From the NCBI GenBank assembly GCA_964432155.1, contig CAYSMF010000008.1, positions 39,714-103,713 on the forward strand: a stretch of 64,000 nucleotides of DNA, read 5' to 3'. How positions within the stretch are numbered: position 1 is the first letter of the stretch; each line of letters opens with the position of its first letter. A program made the position numbers and the translations under genes. Origin of the DNA: UBA10438 sp964432155. GTDB taxonomy: Bacteria; Bacteroidota; Ignavibacteria; Kapaibacteriales; Kapaibacteriaceae. Positions 1-7,715 of this stretch are shown in pieces. A model generated the notes under the pieces. It did no database searches. It was given only the letters and a program-made list of their open reading frames with translations, and was not told the origin of the DNA.

Positions 1-1
1 C

Positions 2-61
2 AGCCCGGGCCCGCACGACTCCGATTACCTCTTCGACCAATTCATGGCCATGATGGCCTAA
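2..61 (+). CDS. 3' end of an unidentified CDS (partial)
   Basis: An open frame enters from the left edge and stops at TAA 59-61. Only the last 19 residues are visible (ending FDQFMAMMA), too few to assign a family. It lies just upstream of the tRNA promoter and in the same direction. The frame is chosen because it is open to the window edge and ends exactly before a good promoter; other short frames cannot be excluded. Confidence 0.4.
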   Translation, partial: SPGPHDSDYLFDQFMAMMA

Positions 62-94
62 TTTGGAAATGACCCCGCCGACCTGCTAACTTTG
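62..94 (+). promoter_or_regulatory. Bacteroidetes-type promoter for the tRNA-secE-nusG operon
   Basis: TTTG at 62-65, then 21 nt, then TAACTTTG at 87-94. This fits the known Bacteroidetes primary-sigma consensus (TTTG at -33, TAnnTTTG at -7). Transcription would start near 99-101, about 10 nt before tRNA-Tyr. The same architecture recurs before fusA, rpsL and tuf in this window. Confidence 0.7.
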
Positions 95-109
95 TCGGCT
101 CTGGTCTAC

Positions 110-192
<83 letters not shown>

Positions 193-219
193 CACGAGCG
201 GTCAGTTTCGGCTGGTCTC

Positions 220-292
220 GCGGGAGTAACTCAGTTGGTAGAGTCACAGCCTTCCAAGCTGTTGGTCGCGGGTTCGAGTCCCGTCTCCCGCT
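220..292 (+). tRNA. tRNA-Gly (TCC)
   Basis: A 73-nt cloverleaf with acceptor GCGGGAG pairing with CTCCCGC (285-291). Anticodon arm ACAGC-CTTCCAA-GCTGT gives anticodon TCC. It has a GGTTCGAGTCC T-arm and no encoded CCA. It lies 27 nt after tRNA-Tyr and is probably co-transcribed. Confidence 0.95.
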
Positions 293-365
293 CGCGACGT
301 CAGACCCTGACGCGGACGGCATGTGTCGTTTGCTGATGGGCTTTGGTGTCTCCGGACGATGACGT

Positions 366-438
366 GCTGATGTAGCTCAGTTGGTAGAGCACCACCTTGG
401 TAAGGTGGAGGTCACCGGTTCAATCCCGGTCATCAGCT
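366..438 (+). tRNA. tRNA-Thr (GGT)
   Basis: Acceptor GCTGATG (366-372) pairs with CATCAGC (431-437). Anticodon arm CCACC-TTGGTAA-GGTGG gives anticodon GGT. CCA is not encoded. In many Bacteroidetes tuf lies near this tRNA; here tuf sits instead in the str cluster at 26210. Confidence 0.95.
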
Positions 439-474
439 CAGCCTTGACGACGACATTTGAAAATCGAATTGTTT

Positions 475-547
475 ACGGGTGTAGCTCAGCTGGTAGAGCA
501 GCGGTCTCCAAAACCGCAGGCCGCGGGTTCGAATCCTGCCGCCCGTG
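475..547 (+). tRNA. tRNA-Trp (CCA)
   Basis: Acceptor ACGGGTG (475-481) pairs with CGCCCGT (540-546) with one G-T wobble, and the discriminator is G547, as expected for Trp. Anticodon arm GCGGT-CTCCAAA-ACCGC gives CCA. The gene ends 26 nt before secE; the tRNA-Trp-secE-nusG order is widespread in bacteria. Confidence 0.95.
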
Positions 548-573
548 CACATTTCTCGCATCGGAGATGCATC

Positions 574-756
574 ATGGTTGAAACAATCCGCGGGTTTTTC
601 ACGGACGTGAACAAGGAGATGAAGAAAGTCTCCTGGCCGACACGTGAGCAATTGCAAGAGAGCACGATTGTCGTCGTGGTCACATGCTTGGTCATCGCTG
701 GCATCGTGTTCGTGATTGACCAAGGCATGACGCAGGTCATGAGCCTGATCTTCTGA
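574..756 (+). CDS. secE: Preprotein translocase subunit SecE
   Basis: A 60-residue membrane protein, the small essential subunit that clamps SecY in the Sec translocon. It has the conserved amphipathic segment KKVSWPTREQ followed by one membrane span (about residues 33-52), the short single-span form usual outside the gammaproteobacteria. The start at ATG 574 has GGAG at 563-566; longer in-frame starts would run back through tRNA-Trp and are rejected. It is followed 14 nt later by nusG; its partner secY is at 36758. Confidence 0.95.
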   Translation: MVETIRGFFTDVNKEMKKVSWPTREQLQESTIVVVVTCLVIAGIVFVIDQGMTQVMSLIF

Positions 757-770
757 GATAGGACACAGCA

Positions 771-1334
771 ATGCTTGACGGAGCACCAACACAAACAATC
801 GAACCGAAGTGGTATGCACTTCGCACATTCACTGGTCACGAGGCCAAGGTGAAGGCGTCTATCGAGCTCGAGATGCAGCGTCTCGGGTTGGAGAGTCGTG
901 TTCGAAGCATCGTTATCCCGATGGAAACGGTGTACGAGGTGCGCAACGGTAAGCGTCGCACAAAGGTGAAGAACTTCCTTCCAGGGTACATTCTTGTAGA
1001 GTGTGCGCTGGATCGTCGTTTGAAGGACGTGATCCTCTCCCTGCCATCGATCGTGAGCTTTGTTGGTACAAAGACAGAGCCACAGGCGTTGCAGCGTGAC
1101 GAAGTTGATCGCATCCTTGGACGCGTTGAAGAGCGTAAGGACATCACAACGGTGGAAACATCGTTCCGTGAGGGCGACCCTGTAAAGGTCATCGACGGTC
1201 CATTTGCCAACTTCAACGGTACGGTGAAGGAAGTCAACGTAGAAAAGCAAAAACTCAAGGTCGAGGTTGGCATTCTTGGTCGCAAGACGCCAATCGAACT
1301 CGACTTTGGTCAAGTCGAACTGGAAAATCATTAA
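771..1334 (+). CDS. nusG: Transcription elongation/antitermination factor NusG
   Basis: A 187-residue NusG. The N-terminal NGN domain begins with KWYALRTFTGHE (about residues 13-24) and binds the RNA polymerase clamp. The C-terminal KOW domain (about 130-185, with GDPVKVIDGPFANFNG) contacts S10 or Rho. It couples transcription with translation and modulates pausing. The length is normal and there is no inserted domain. AGGA lies just upstream of ATG 771. It sits between secE and rplK, as in most bacteria. Confidence 0.97.
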   Translation: MLDGAPTQTIEPKWYALRTFTGHEAKVKASIELEMQRLGLESRVRSIVIPMETVYEVRNGKRRTKVKNFLPGYILVECALDRRLKDVILSLPSIVSFVGTKTEPQALQRDEVDRILGRVEERKDITTVETSFREGDPVKVIDGPFANFNGTVKEVNVEKQKLKVEVGILGRKTPIELDFGQVELENH

Positions 1335-1392
1335 TCCATCAAGAGTGGGAGGTGGGTGAACGCCCGCCGCAGACCACGAAAGGACGTTTTAC

Positions 1393-1818
1393 ATGGCAAA
1401 GAAGGTCATGGGCACATTCAAGCTTCAGCTCAAAGCAGGTGAAGCAACGATGGCGCCTCCCGTCGGTCCGGCATTCGGACAGCGCGGCCTCGCAGGTATG
1501 GAGTTCGTTAAGCAGTTCAATGCCAAGTCGGCCAAGCAGCCAGGCATGATTCTGCCAGTGCTCGTCACATTCTACAGTGACAAGAGCTTCACGTTCGAAA
1601 TCAAGTCGCCACCTGCTGCAGTGTTGCTTCTCAAGGCAACTGGTCTGCAAAGCGGTTCGGCTGTGCCACAGCGTGACAAGGTTGGCAAGGTAACACGCGC
1701 ACAACTTGCTGAGATCGCCAAGATCAAGATGCAGGATCTGAACTGTTCAACTGAGGACGCTGCAATCAGCATGATTGCTGGTACAGCGCGCTCGATGGGC
1801 ATCACTGTGGAAGGCTAA
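1393..1818 (+). CDS. rplK: 50S ribosomal protein L11
   Basis: A 141-residue L11 that binds 23S rRNA helices 43/44 at the GTPase-associated centre. It has the N-terminal PPVGPAFGQRG segment and the rRNA-binding C-terminal domain ending in SMGITVEG. ATG 1393 follows AAAGGA. It lies 58 nt after nusG and is followed by rplA, as in the classical L11-L1 order. Confidence 0.97.
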   Translation: MAKKVMGTFKLQLKAGEATMAPPVGPAFGQRGLAGMEFVKQFNAKSAKQPGMILPVLVTFYSDKSFTFEIKSPPAAVLLLKATGLQSGSAVPQRDKVGKVTRAQLAEIAKIKMQDLNCSTEDAAISMIAGTARSMGITVEG

Positions 1819-1912
1819 GCCTCCACGCTCTATTACCTAGAACTTCATCTTTCAACTGTTGGAGGCTGTTCGTGTTGAACGGCCGCTCGCACAACACACA
1901 AGGACCACTTCC

Positions 1913-2611
1913 ATGGCACAAGGGAAGCGTTACAAGAAGGCAGCTGCGTCGTTTGATCGCAATCTGTCCTATGAATTCAAGAAGGCTGTTGAGCTCGTCA
2001 AGACAAACGCCACAGCCAAGTTCGACGAGTCGTTCGAAGTTGCAATGAACCTCGGTGTTGATCCGCGTAAGGCTGATCAGCTCGTCCGTGGTACGGTTGC
2101 GCTTCCACACGGTACTGGCCGTAGCGTTCGTGTTCTGGTGATTGCTAAGTCGCCAAAGGACAAGGAAGCGCTCGACGCAGGTGCAGATCATGCAGGCTTT
2201 GCAGACTACATCGAGAAGCTGCAAGGGGGCTGGGCAGACATCGACATCATCATCGCCACGCCAGACGTGATGGGTGAAGTTGGTAAGCTCGGTCGCGTAC
2301 TCGGACCTCGCGGTTTGATGCCAAATCCAAAGAGCGGCACAGTGACGTTCGACGTCGCGAAGGCCGTTGCAGAAGTCAAGGCTGGTAAGATCGAGTTCCG
2401 CGTTGACAAGGCTGGCAACATTCACGCATCGGTGGGCAAGTGCTCGTTCGATACGGCGAAGCTTGCTGAAAACGTCGCGACGTTCGTTGGCACTGTGCTC
2501 CGCGCAAAGCCAGCATCGTCGAAGGGCCGTTACGTCAAGAGCATCTCGTTCAGCTCCACCATGGGTCCGAGCGTTCGTGTCGACGAACACTCAATGGGCG
2601 CAGACCAATAA
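1913..2611 (+). CDS. rplA: 50S ribosomal protein L1
   Basis: A 232-residue L1 of normal length, forming the L1 stalk that moves deacylated tRNA out of the E site. Motifs include LGPRGLMPNPKSGTV (about residues 125-139). The start is ATG 1913 (MAQGKRYKKA); an upstream in-frame start would add a tail unlike L1. In other bacteria L1 represses its own operon by binding the leader; the 94-nt rplK-rplA gap is long enough for such a site, but I could not identify one. Confidence 0.97.
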   Translation: MAQGKRYKKAAASFDRNLSYEFKKAVELVKTNATAKFDESFEVAMNLGVDPRKADQLVRGTVALPHGTGRSVRVLVIAKSPKDKEALDAGADHAGFADYIEKLQGGWADIDIIIATPDVMGEVGKLGRVLGPRGLMPNPKSGTVTFDVAKAVAEVKAGKIEFRVDKAGNIHASVGKCSFDTAKLAENVATFVGTVLRAKPASSKGRYVKSISFSSTMGPSVRVDEHSMGADQ

Positions 2612-2704
2612 TTCACACGTCTATTACGCACCGTGGGTGATTCAAGCTTCTAACGTGTCTTCGGATATGTTGAATCAACCACGAACCATTAATCAACAGG
2701 GTTT

Positions 2705-3229
2705 ATGATCACGAAAGAGCAAAAGAAGGCCGTTGTTGCTGACCTGGTAGAACACCTCCAGGGCGCTTCAAGCCTCTACTTCGTGGATTTCACCGGCATG
2801 ACAGTCGCAACGGATCAAGCGTTCCGTAACGAACTCCGTCAAAAGGGTGTGAAGATGAAGGTGGCAAAGAACACCCTCATCCTTCGTGCACTTGCAGAAG
2901 TCGGTGGCTACGAATTCGAGGACTCGAAGCTGGCAGGTCAAACAGCAGTCATCTTCGGTGGTTCCGATCCGGTAGCACCAGCCAAGATCATCCGTCAGTT
3001 CTTTGAGAAGGGCGAAAAGCCGAAGCTCAAGTTGGCGTTTGTCGAAGGCATGGTGTTCGAAGCATCGCAACTCAAGCAGGTTTCCGAGCTCCCAACACGT
3101 GAAGACATGATCGCAGGTATGATCGGCAGCATCCACGCCCCAATCTCGGGTATCGTGGGTAGCATCAACGCCGTCATGCGCGATGTTGCTTCGCTCGTTG
3201 AAGAGGTCGCAAAGAAGAAGGCCGCGTAA
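2705..3229 (+). CDS. rplJ: 50S ribosomal protein L10
   Basis: A 174-residue L10, the base of the L7/L12 stalk. The N-terminal rRNA-binding domain includes YFVDFTGMTV and VAKNTLILRAL; the C-terminal helix (about 130-174), ending EEVAKKKAA, binds L7/L12 dimers. It is preceded by a 93-nt untranslated gap, a plausible place for the known L10 autoregulatory leader, though I see no defined fold. It is followed by rplL after 45 nt. Confidence 0.97.
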   Translation: MITKEQKKAVVADLVEHLQGASSLYFVDFTGMTVATDQAFRNELRQKGVKMKVAKNTLILRALAEVGGYEFEDSKLAGQTAVIFGGSDPVAPAKIIRQFFEKGEKPKLKLAFVEGMVFEASQLKQVSELPTREDMIAGMIGSIHAPISGIVGSINAVMRDVASLVEEVAKKKAA

Positions 3230-3274
3230 GCCCCTTCTCACATTTCATTGAACATTTTTACCGTGGAGACACAC

Positions 3275-3655
3275 ATGTCGGCAATCGTAGAAGAACTCGT
3301 AGAAAAGATTGGTAACCTCACACTTGTTGAAGCAGCTGACCTCAAGAAGGCACTCGAAGACAAGTTCGGTGTAACAGCAGCAGCTCCAATGATGATGGCA
3401 GCAGCACCGGGCGCAGGCGCAGCAGCAGCAGCTGGTGAAGAGAAGACAGAGTTCGACGTTGAGCTCACAGACGGTGGCGCACAAAAGCTGAACGTCATCA
3501 AGGTCGTTCGCGAAGTCACAGGTCTTGGCCTCAAGGAAGCAAAGGACCTCGTCGAAGGCGCACCAAAGATCGTCAAGGAAGCTGCTCCAAAGGCAGATGC
3601 CGAAGCGCTCAAGAAGAAGCTCGAAGAAGCTGGCGCAAAGGTTACACTCAAGTAA
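3275..3655 (+). CDS. rplL: 50S ribosomal protein L7/L12
   Basis: A 126-residue stalk protein that recruits translational GTPases. It has an N-terminal dimerisation domain (1-30), an Ala/Gly/Met-rich hinge (about 36-60) and a C-terminal GTPase-binding domain with GLGLKEAKDLVE. The start ATG 3275 (MSAIVEEL) has GTGGAG at 3263-3268. It is followed at once by a strong hairpin that separates it from rpoB. Confidence 0.97.
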   Translation: MSAIVEELVEKIGNLTLVEAADLKKALEDKFGVTAAAPMMMAAAPGAGAAAAAGEEKTEFDVELTDGGAQKLNVIKVVREVTGLGLKEAKDLVEGAPKIVKEAAPKADAEALKKKLEEAGAKVTLK

Positions 3656-3676
3656 TCAGCAAGACAGTTTAACAGC

Positions 3677-3716
3677 CCCGAGACGGCCTTCTGTGCCGTC
3701 TCGGGCGTTGTTGTCT
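3677..3716 (+). terminator. Hairpin between rplL and rpoB (partial terminator/attenuator)
   Basis: An 11-bp perfect stem, CCCGAGACGGC (3677-3687) with GCCGTCTCGGG (3695-3705), has a 7-nt loop and is followed by the weak T-rich run CGTTGTTGTCTT. E. coli has an attenuator at the same site that lowers rpoBC relative to rplJL. The imperfect T-tract fits partial read-through. Confidence 0.75.
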
Positions 3717-3835
3717 TAAGACATCCACCCTCACAAGGGCCTGTCGAACGGTGATTGACCATCGTCAATCCGGGTCAAAATGGCATTCGCCGACCGACAG
3801 GTTCTACTTTTCTCAAGCATTCGGGAGCTCCCTCC

Positions 3836-6800
3836 ATGAATGGATCAACCCTGGACACGTCGTTGTACCAGCTTCCGCTTCCTCGCCTCCGCGAGCGTAT
3901 CTCGTTTGGTCAGATCGAGACGGAAGACACGTACCCAGACCTCCTTGGCATTCAGATCGATTCGTTTCACGACTTCCATCAGGAAGATGTTCCGGGAACG
4001 GAACGTCGCTTCATCGGATTGCAACGCGCGTTCGAGAGCAACTTCCCAATCGAAGACAATTCGGGCGTCTACGAACTGAGTTTTCTCGAGTACATCGTCG
4101 AAAAGCCGAAGTATTCAGAGGAAGAGTGTCGCGAACGCGAACTCACGTACGCAAAGACGTTGAAGGCGAAGCTTCGCCTTTCGTCGAAGGCCGACCCTAG
4201 TTCGGAAGACTACATCGAAGCAATCGACCAAGAGGTGTACCTCGGTCAGATTCCTGCGATGACGCCTCGCGGCACGTTCATCATCAACGGCGCTGAGCGC
4301 GTTGTTGTTGCGCAGCTGCACCGTTCGCCGGGCTGTTTCTTCGACGAAGCAGTTCACCCGAACGGCACGAAGATCTACTCTGCCCGTATCATCCCATTCA
4401 AGGGATCATGGGTTGAGTTCACAACAGACATTCACGATGTGATGTATGCGTACATCGATCGTAAGAAGAAGTTCCCAGTAACAACGCTTCTTCGCGCGCT
4501 TGGCTATAGCAGCGACGAAGACTTGCTGAACCTCTTCGACCTGACGTACGACATTCCGCTTGTGCACCTCACAGATGAATACCTCGGACGTCGTATCGCT
4601 GCTGATGCAGTTGATATGGCGACGGGCGAAATCGTTGCACAGCGCGATCTGATTCTCGACGAAGAGTTGCTCAAGCGCTTGAAGACGGCAGAAGTTGATT
4701 CGGTCCGTATCTACAAGTACGAGAGCACGAACGACGAGCCAATCATTGCGAAGACACTTGCGAAGGACACATCGCGCACGCGCGAAGATGCTCTTGAAAC
4801 GATTTACCGTCAGCTGCGCTCGAGCGATCCACCGGATCTCGACACGGCATGGGGTCTGCTCGAAAAGCTGTTCTTCAATCCAAAGCGCTACGATCTCGGT
4901 GTTGTTGGACGCTACCGTATCAACGAGAAGCTTAACATGACGGTGCCACTCGACGTTACAACGTTGACAGTGGACGACATCGTATCGATCGTAAAGTATC
5001 TGATCGACGTCCGTGATGCGAAGGTGCCTGTCGACGACATCGACCACCTTTCGAATCGTCGCGTACGCACGGTTGGTGAGCAGCTCGAAGCAACATTCAA
5101 CCTTGGCCTTACGCGTATGGCGCGTACGATCAAGGAGCGCTTGAGTGTTCGCGACAGCGAGAACATCACGCCGAGCGAGCTGGTGAACGCACGTACAATC
5201 ACGAGCGTGATCAACCAGTTCTTCGGTACAAACCAGCTGTCGCAGTTCATGGATCAAACGAATCCATTGTCAGAAATCACGCACAAGCGCCGTACGTCGG
5301 CTCTTGGACCTGGTGGTCTGACGCGTGAGCGCGCTGGCTTCGAGGTTCGTGACGTTCACTACACACACTACGGACGTCTGTGTCCGATCGAAACGCCAGA
5401 AGGTCCGAACATCGGTCTCATCTCGTCGCTTGCGATCCACGCACGCGTGAACAAGTTCGGCTTCATCGAAACACCATACCGCAAGGTTGAAAACGGTGTT
5501 GTAACAGAAGAAACAGAATTCCTTCCAGCCGATAAGGAAGAAGGAATGATCATTATCCCAGCATCGACAGCTGTCGACAAGAAGGGTAAGATCATCGGCG
5601 AAACAGTGAAGGCGCGTTTGAGCGGCGACTACAAGGTTGTGCACCCAACAGAAGTGCACTACATGGAAGTGTCGACCGACCAGATCACGTCGGCTGCTGC
5701 TGCGCTGATTCCATTCCTTGAGCACGATGACGCGAACCGTGCACTCATGGGTTCGAACATGCAACGCCAAGGCGTTCCACTGCTTCGTCCAGAGGCACCG
5801 GTTGTGGGTACAGGCATGGAAGCACGCGTTGCGCGTGACTCACGTGCTCTTGTGCTTGCAGAAGACGACGGTGTTGTTGAGTACGTATGCGCAGACTACG
5901 TCCGCGTGAAGTACGACGACAAGCGCACGGGCGATGAGAAGCTTGTGTCGTTTAACAACGATCGTACGATGACGTACAACCTGCACAAGTTCTACCGCAC
6001 GAACCAAGACACATGCATTAACCAGCACCCAATTGTACACGCAGGTCAGCGCGTCAAGAAGGGCCAGCCATTGATCGACGGTGCATCAACAGATATGGGC
6101 GAGCTCGCGCTTGGCCGTAACGTGATGGTTGCCTTCATGCCATGGCGCGGCTACAACTTCGAAGATGCTATTGTGATCAGCGAGCGCATGGTTGCTGAAG
6201 ACGTGTTCACATCGATTCACATCGAAGAGTACACGCTGCAAGTGCGCGACACAAAGCGCGGCGAAGAAGAATTCACACGTGAAATCCCGAACGTTTCGGA
6301 AGAAGCAACGAAGGATCTCGACGATCGCGGTATCGTCCGCGTCGGCGCAAAGATCCGTGAAGGCGACATTCTCATTGGTAAGATCACGCCGAAGGGTGAG
6401 ACAGATCCAACACCAGAAGAGAAGCTCCTTCGTGCAATCTTCGGTGACAAGGCTGGTGACGTCAAGGATGTGTCGCTCAAGGCACCTCCTGGACTTAAGG
6501 GCACGGTAATCAACACGAAGTTGTTCGCACGTCGCGTTCTCACATCCGACAGCGAATTCCGTCTCGAAGAGAAGAAGCGTCAAGACCTGATCACCAAGCG
6601 CGAGCAGCAAGCGCTGCGCGCCTTGGATCTCGACTGTGTCGAGCGCCTTGGTCAGCTTCTCGAGAACGAAACATCGCTCGGTGTGAAGTCGACAAACGAC
6701 ACAACGATCTTCCGTAGCGGCACGAAGCTGTCGGCGAAGGAATTGCTTGCGAAGTTCGAAGCAGGATCGTTCCTCCCATCAGCAGTATCCGTCGAACACG

Positions 6801-7663
6801 ACTGGGTTGCTGAGAAGAAGACGATGAAGCTCGTTCGTACGCTCCTGAGCAACTACGAAGCACGTCGCAACGAAATCATGACAGACGGTCGTATCGAGCG
6901 CAACAAGATTGCTGCCGGTGACGAACTCCAGCCAGGTATCCTCCAGATGGCGAAGGTCTATGTTGCCAAGAAGCGCAAGCTTCAAGTTGGTGACAAGATG
7001 GCTGGTCGCCACGGTAACAAGGGTATCGTGTCGAAGATCGTTCCGATCGAAGACATGCCGTTCTTGCCAGATGGCGCTCCGGTTGACATCGTGCTCAACC
7101 CACTTGGCGTGCCTTCGCGTATGAACCTTGGTCAGCTTTATGAAACAGCTCTTGGATGGGCTGCTCGTAAGCTTGGCGTGCACTTCGCAACACCAATCTT
7201 CGACGGTGCGTCGTGGAATCAAGTTGGTGACTACCTCGAGCAAGCCGGTCTGCCTCGCACAGGTAAGACGGTGTTGTACGATGGTCGCACTGGCGAAGCC
7301 TTCCAAAACGAGGTCACGGTTGGCATCATCTACATGATGAAGCTTAGCCACCTTGTGGAAGACAAGATCCACGCACGTTCGATCGGACCATACTCGCTCA
7401 TTACACAACAACCTCTTGGCGGTAAGGCCCAATTCGGTGGTCAGCGTCTCGGGGAAATGGAAGTGTGGGCGCTCGAGGCCTATGGCGCGGCGCACACGCT
7501 TCAAGAAATGCTCACGTTGAAGTCAGACGATGTGCAGGGTCGTGCAAAGATGTACGAGTCGCTCGTGAAGGGCGAAAACCTGCCAAATCCGGGAATTCCG
7601 GAGTCGTTCAACGTGCTCGTTCGTGAGCTTCAGGGTCTGTGTCTGGATGTCAAGCTCGACTAA
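3836..7663 (+). CDS. rpoB: DNA-directed RNA polymerase subunit beta
   Basis: A 1275-residue beta subunit. The rifampicin region is intact (QLSQFMDQTNPLSEITHKRR then ALGPGGL), with D516, H526 and S531 (E. coli numbering) unchanged, so wild-type rifampicin sensitivity is expected. The C-terminal half has GDKMAGRHGNKG and GGKAQFGGQRLGEMEVWALE, which contact the active centre and beta'. The start ATG 3836 (MNGSTLDT) has GGGAG about 9 nt upstream; an in-frame TTG 27 codons earlier lacks a ribosome site. It is followed 52 nt later by rpoC. Confidence 0.97.
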   Translation: MNGSTLDTSLYQLPLPRLRERISFGQIETEDTYPDLLGIQIDSFHDFHQEDVPGTERRFIGLQRAFESNFPIEDNSGVYELSFLEYIVEKPKYSEEECRERELTYAKTLKAKLRLSSKADPSSEDYIEAIDQEVYLGQIPAMTPRGTFIINGAERVVVAQLHRSPGCFFDEAVHPNGTKIYSARIIPFKGSWVEFTTDIHDVMYAYIDRKKKFPVTTLLRALGYSSDEDLLNLFDLTYDIPLVHLTDEYLGRRIAADAVDMATGEIVAQRDLILDEELLKRLKTAEVDSVRIYKYESTNDEPIIAKTLAKDTSRTREDALETIYRQLRSSDPPDLDTAWGLLEKLFFNPKRYDLGVVGRYRINEKLNMTVPLDVTTLTVDDIVSIVKYLIDVRDAKVPVDDIDHLSNRRVRTVGEQLEATFNLGLTRMARTIKERLSVRDSENITPSELVNARTITSVINQFFGTNQLSQFMDQTNPLSEITHKRRTSALGPGGLTRERAGFEVRDVHYTHYGRLCPIETPEGPNIGLISSLAIHARVNKFGFIETPYRKVENGVVTEETEFLPADKEEGMIIIPASTAVDKKGKIIGETVKARLSGDYKVVHPTEVHYMEVSTDQITSAAAALIPFLEHDDANRALMGSNMQRQGVPLLRPEAPVVGTGMEARVARDSRALVLAEDDGVVEYVCADYVRVKYDDKRTGDEKLVSFNNDRTMTYNLHKFYRTNQDTCINQHPIVHAGQRVKKGQPLIDGASTDMGELALGRNVMVAFMPWRGYNFEDAIVISERMVAEDVFTSIHIEEYTLQVRDTKRGEEEFTREIPNVSEEATKDLDDRGIVRVGAKIREGDILIGKITPKGETDPTPEEKLLRAIFGDKAGDVKDVSLKAPPGLKGTVINTKLFARRVLTSDSEFRLEEKKRQDLITKREQQALRALDLDCVERLGQLLENETSLGVKSTNDTTIFRSGTKLSAKELLAKFEAGSFLPSAVSVEHDWVAEKKTMKLVRTLLSNYEARRNEIMTDGRIERNKIAAGDELQPGILQMAKVYVAKKRKLQVGDKMAGRHGNKGIVSKIVPIEDMPFLPDGAPVDIVLNPLGVPSRMNLGQLYETALGWAARKLGVHFATPIFDGASWNQVGDYLEQAGLPRTGKTVLYDGRTGEAFQNEVTVGIIYMMKLSHLVEDKIHARSIGPYSLITQQPLGGKAQFGGQRLGEMEVWALEAYGAAHTLQEMLTLKSDDVQGRAKMYESLVKGENLPNPGIPESFNVLVRELQGLCLDVKLD

Positions 7664-7715
7664 CGAGCACGACGTCCGTGTCCAACTGAACTAGGAATTT
7701 ACCGTCGGAGTTACG

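Noticed and set aside
3755..3835. N-terminal extension of RpoB from TTG 3755
   Set aside because: No ribosome site at the TTG, while ATG 3836 has GGGAG and starts the conserved region.
5221..5420. Rifampicin-resistance changes in rpoB
   Set aside because: The resistance region carries the wild-type residues at the classical positions; no mutation seen.
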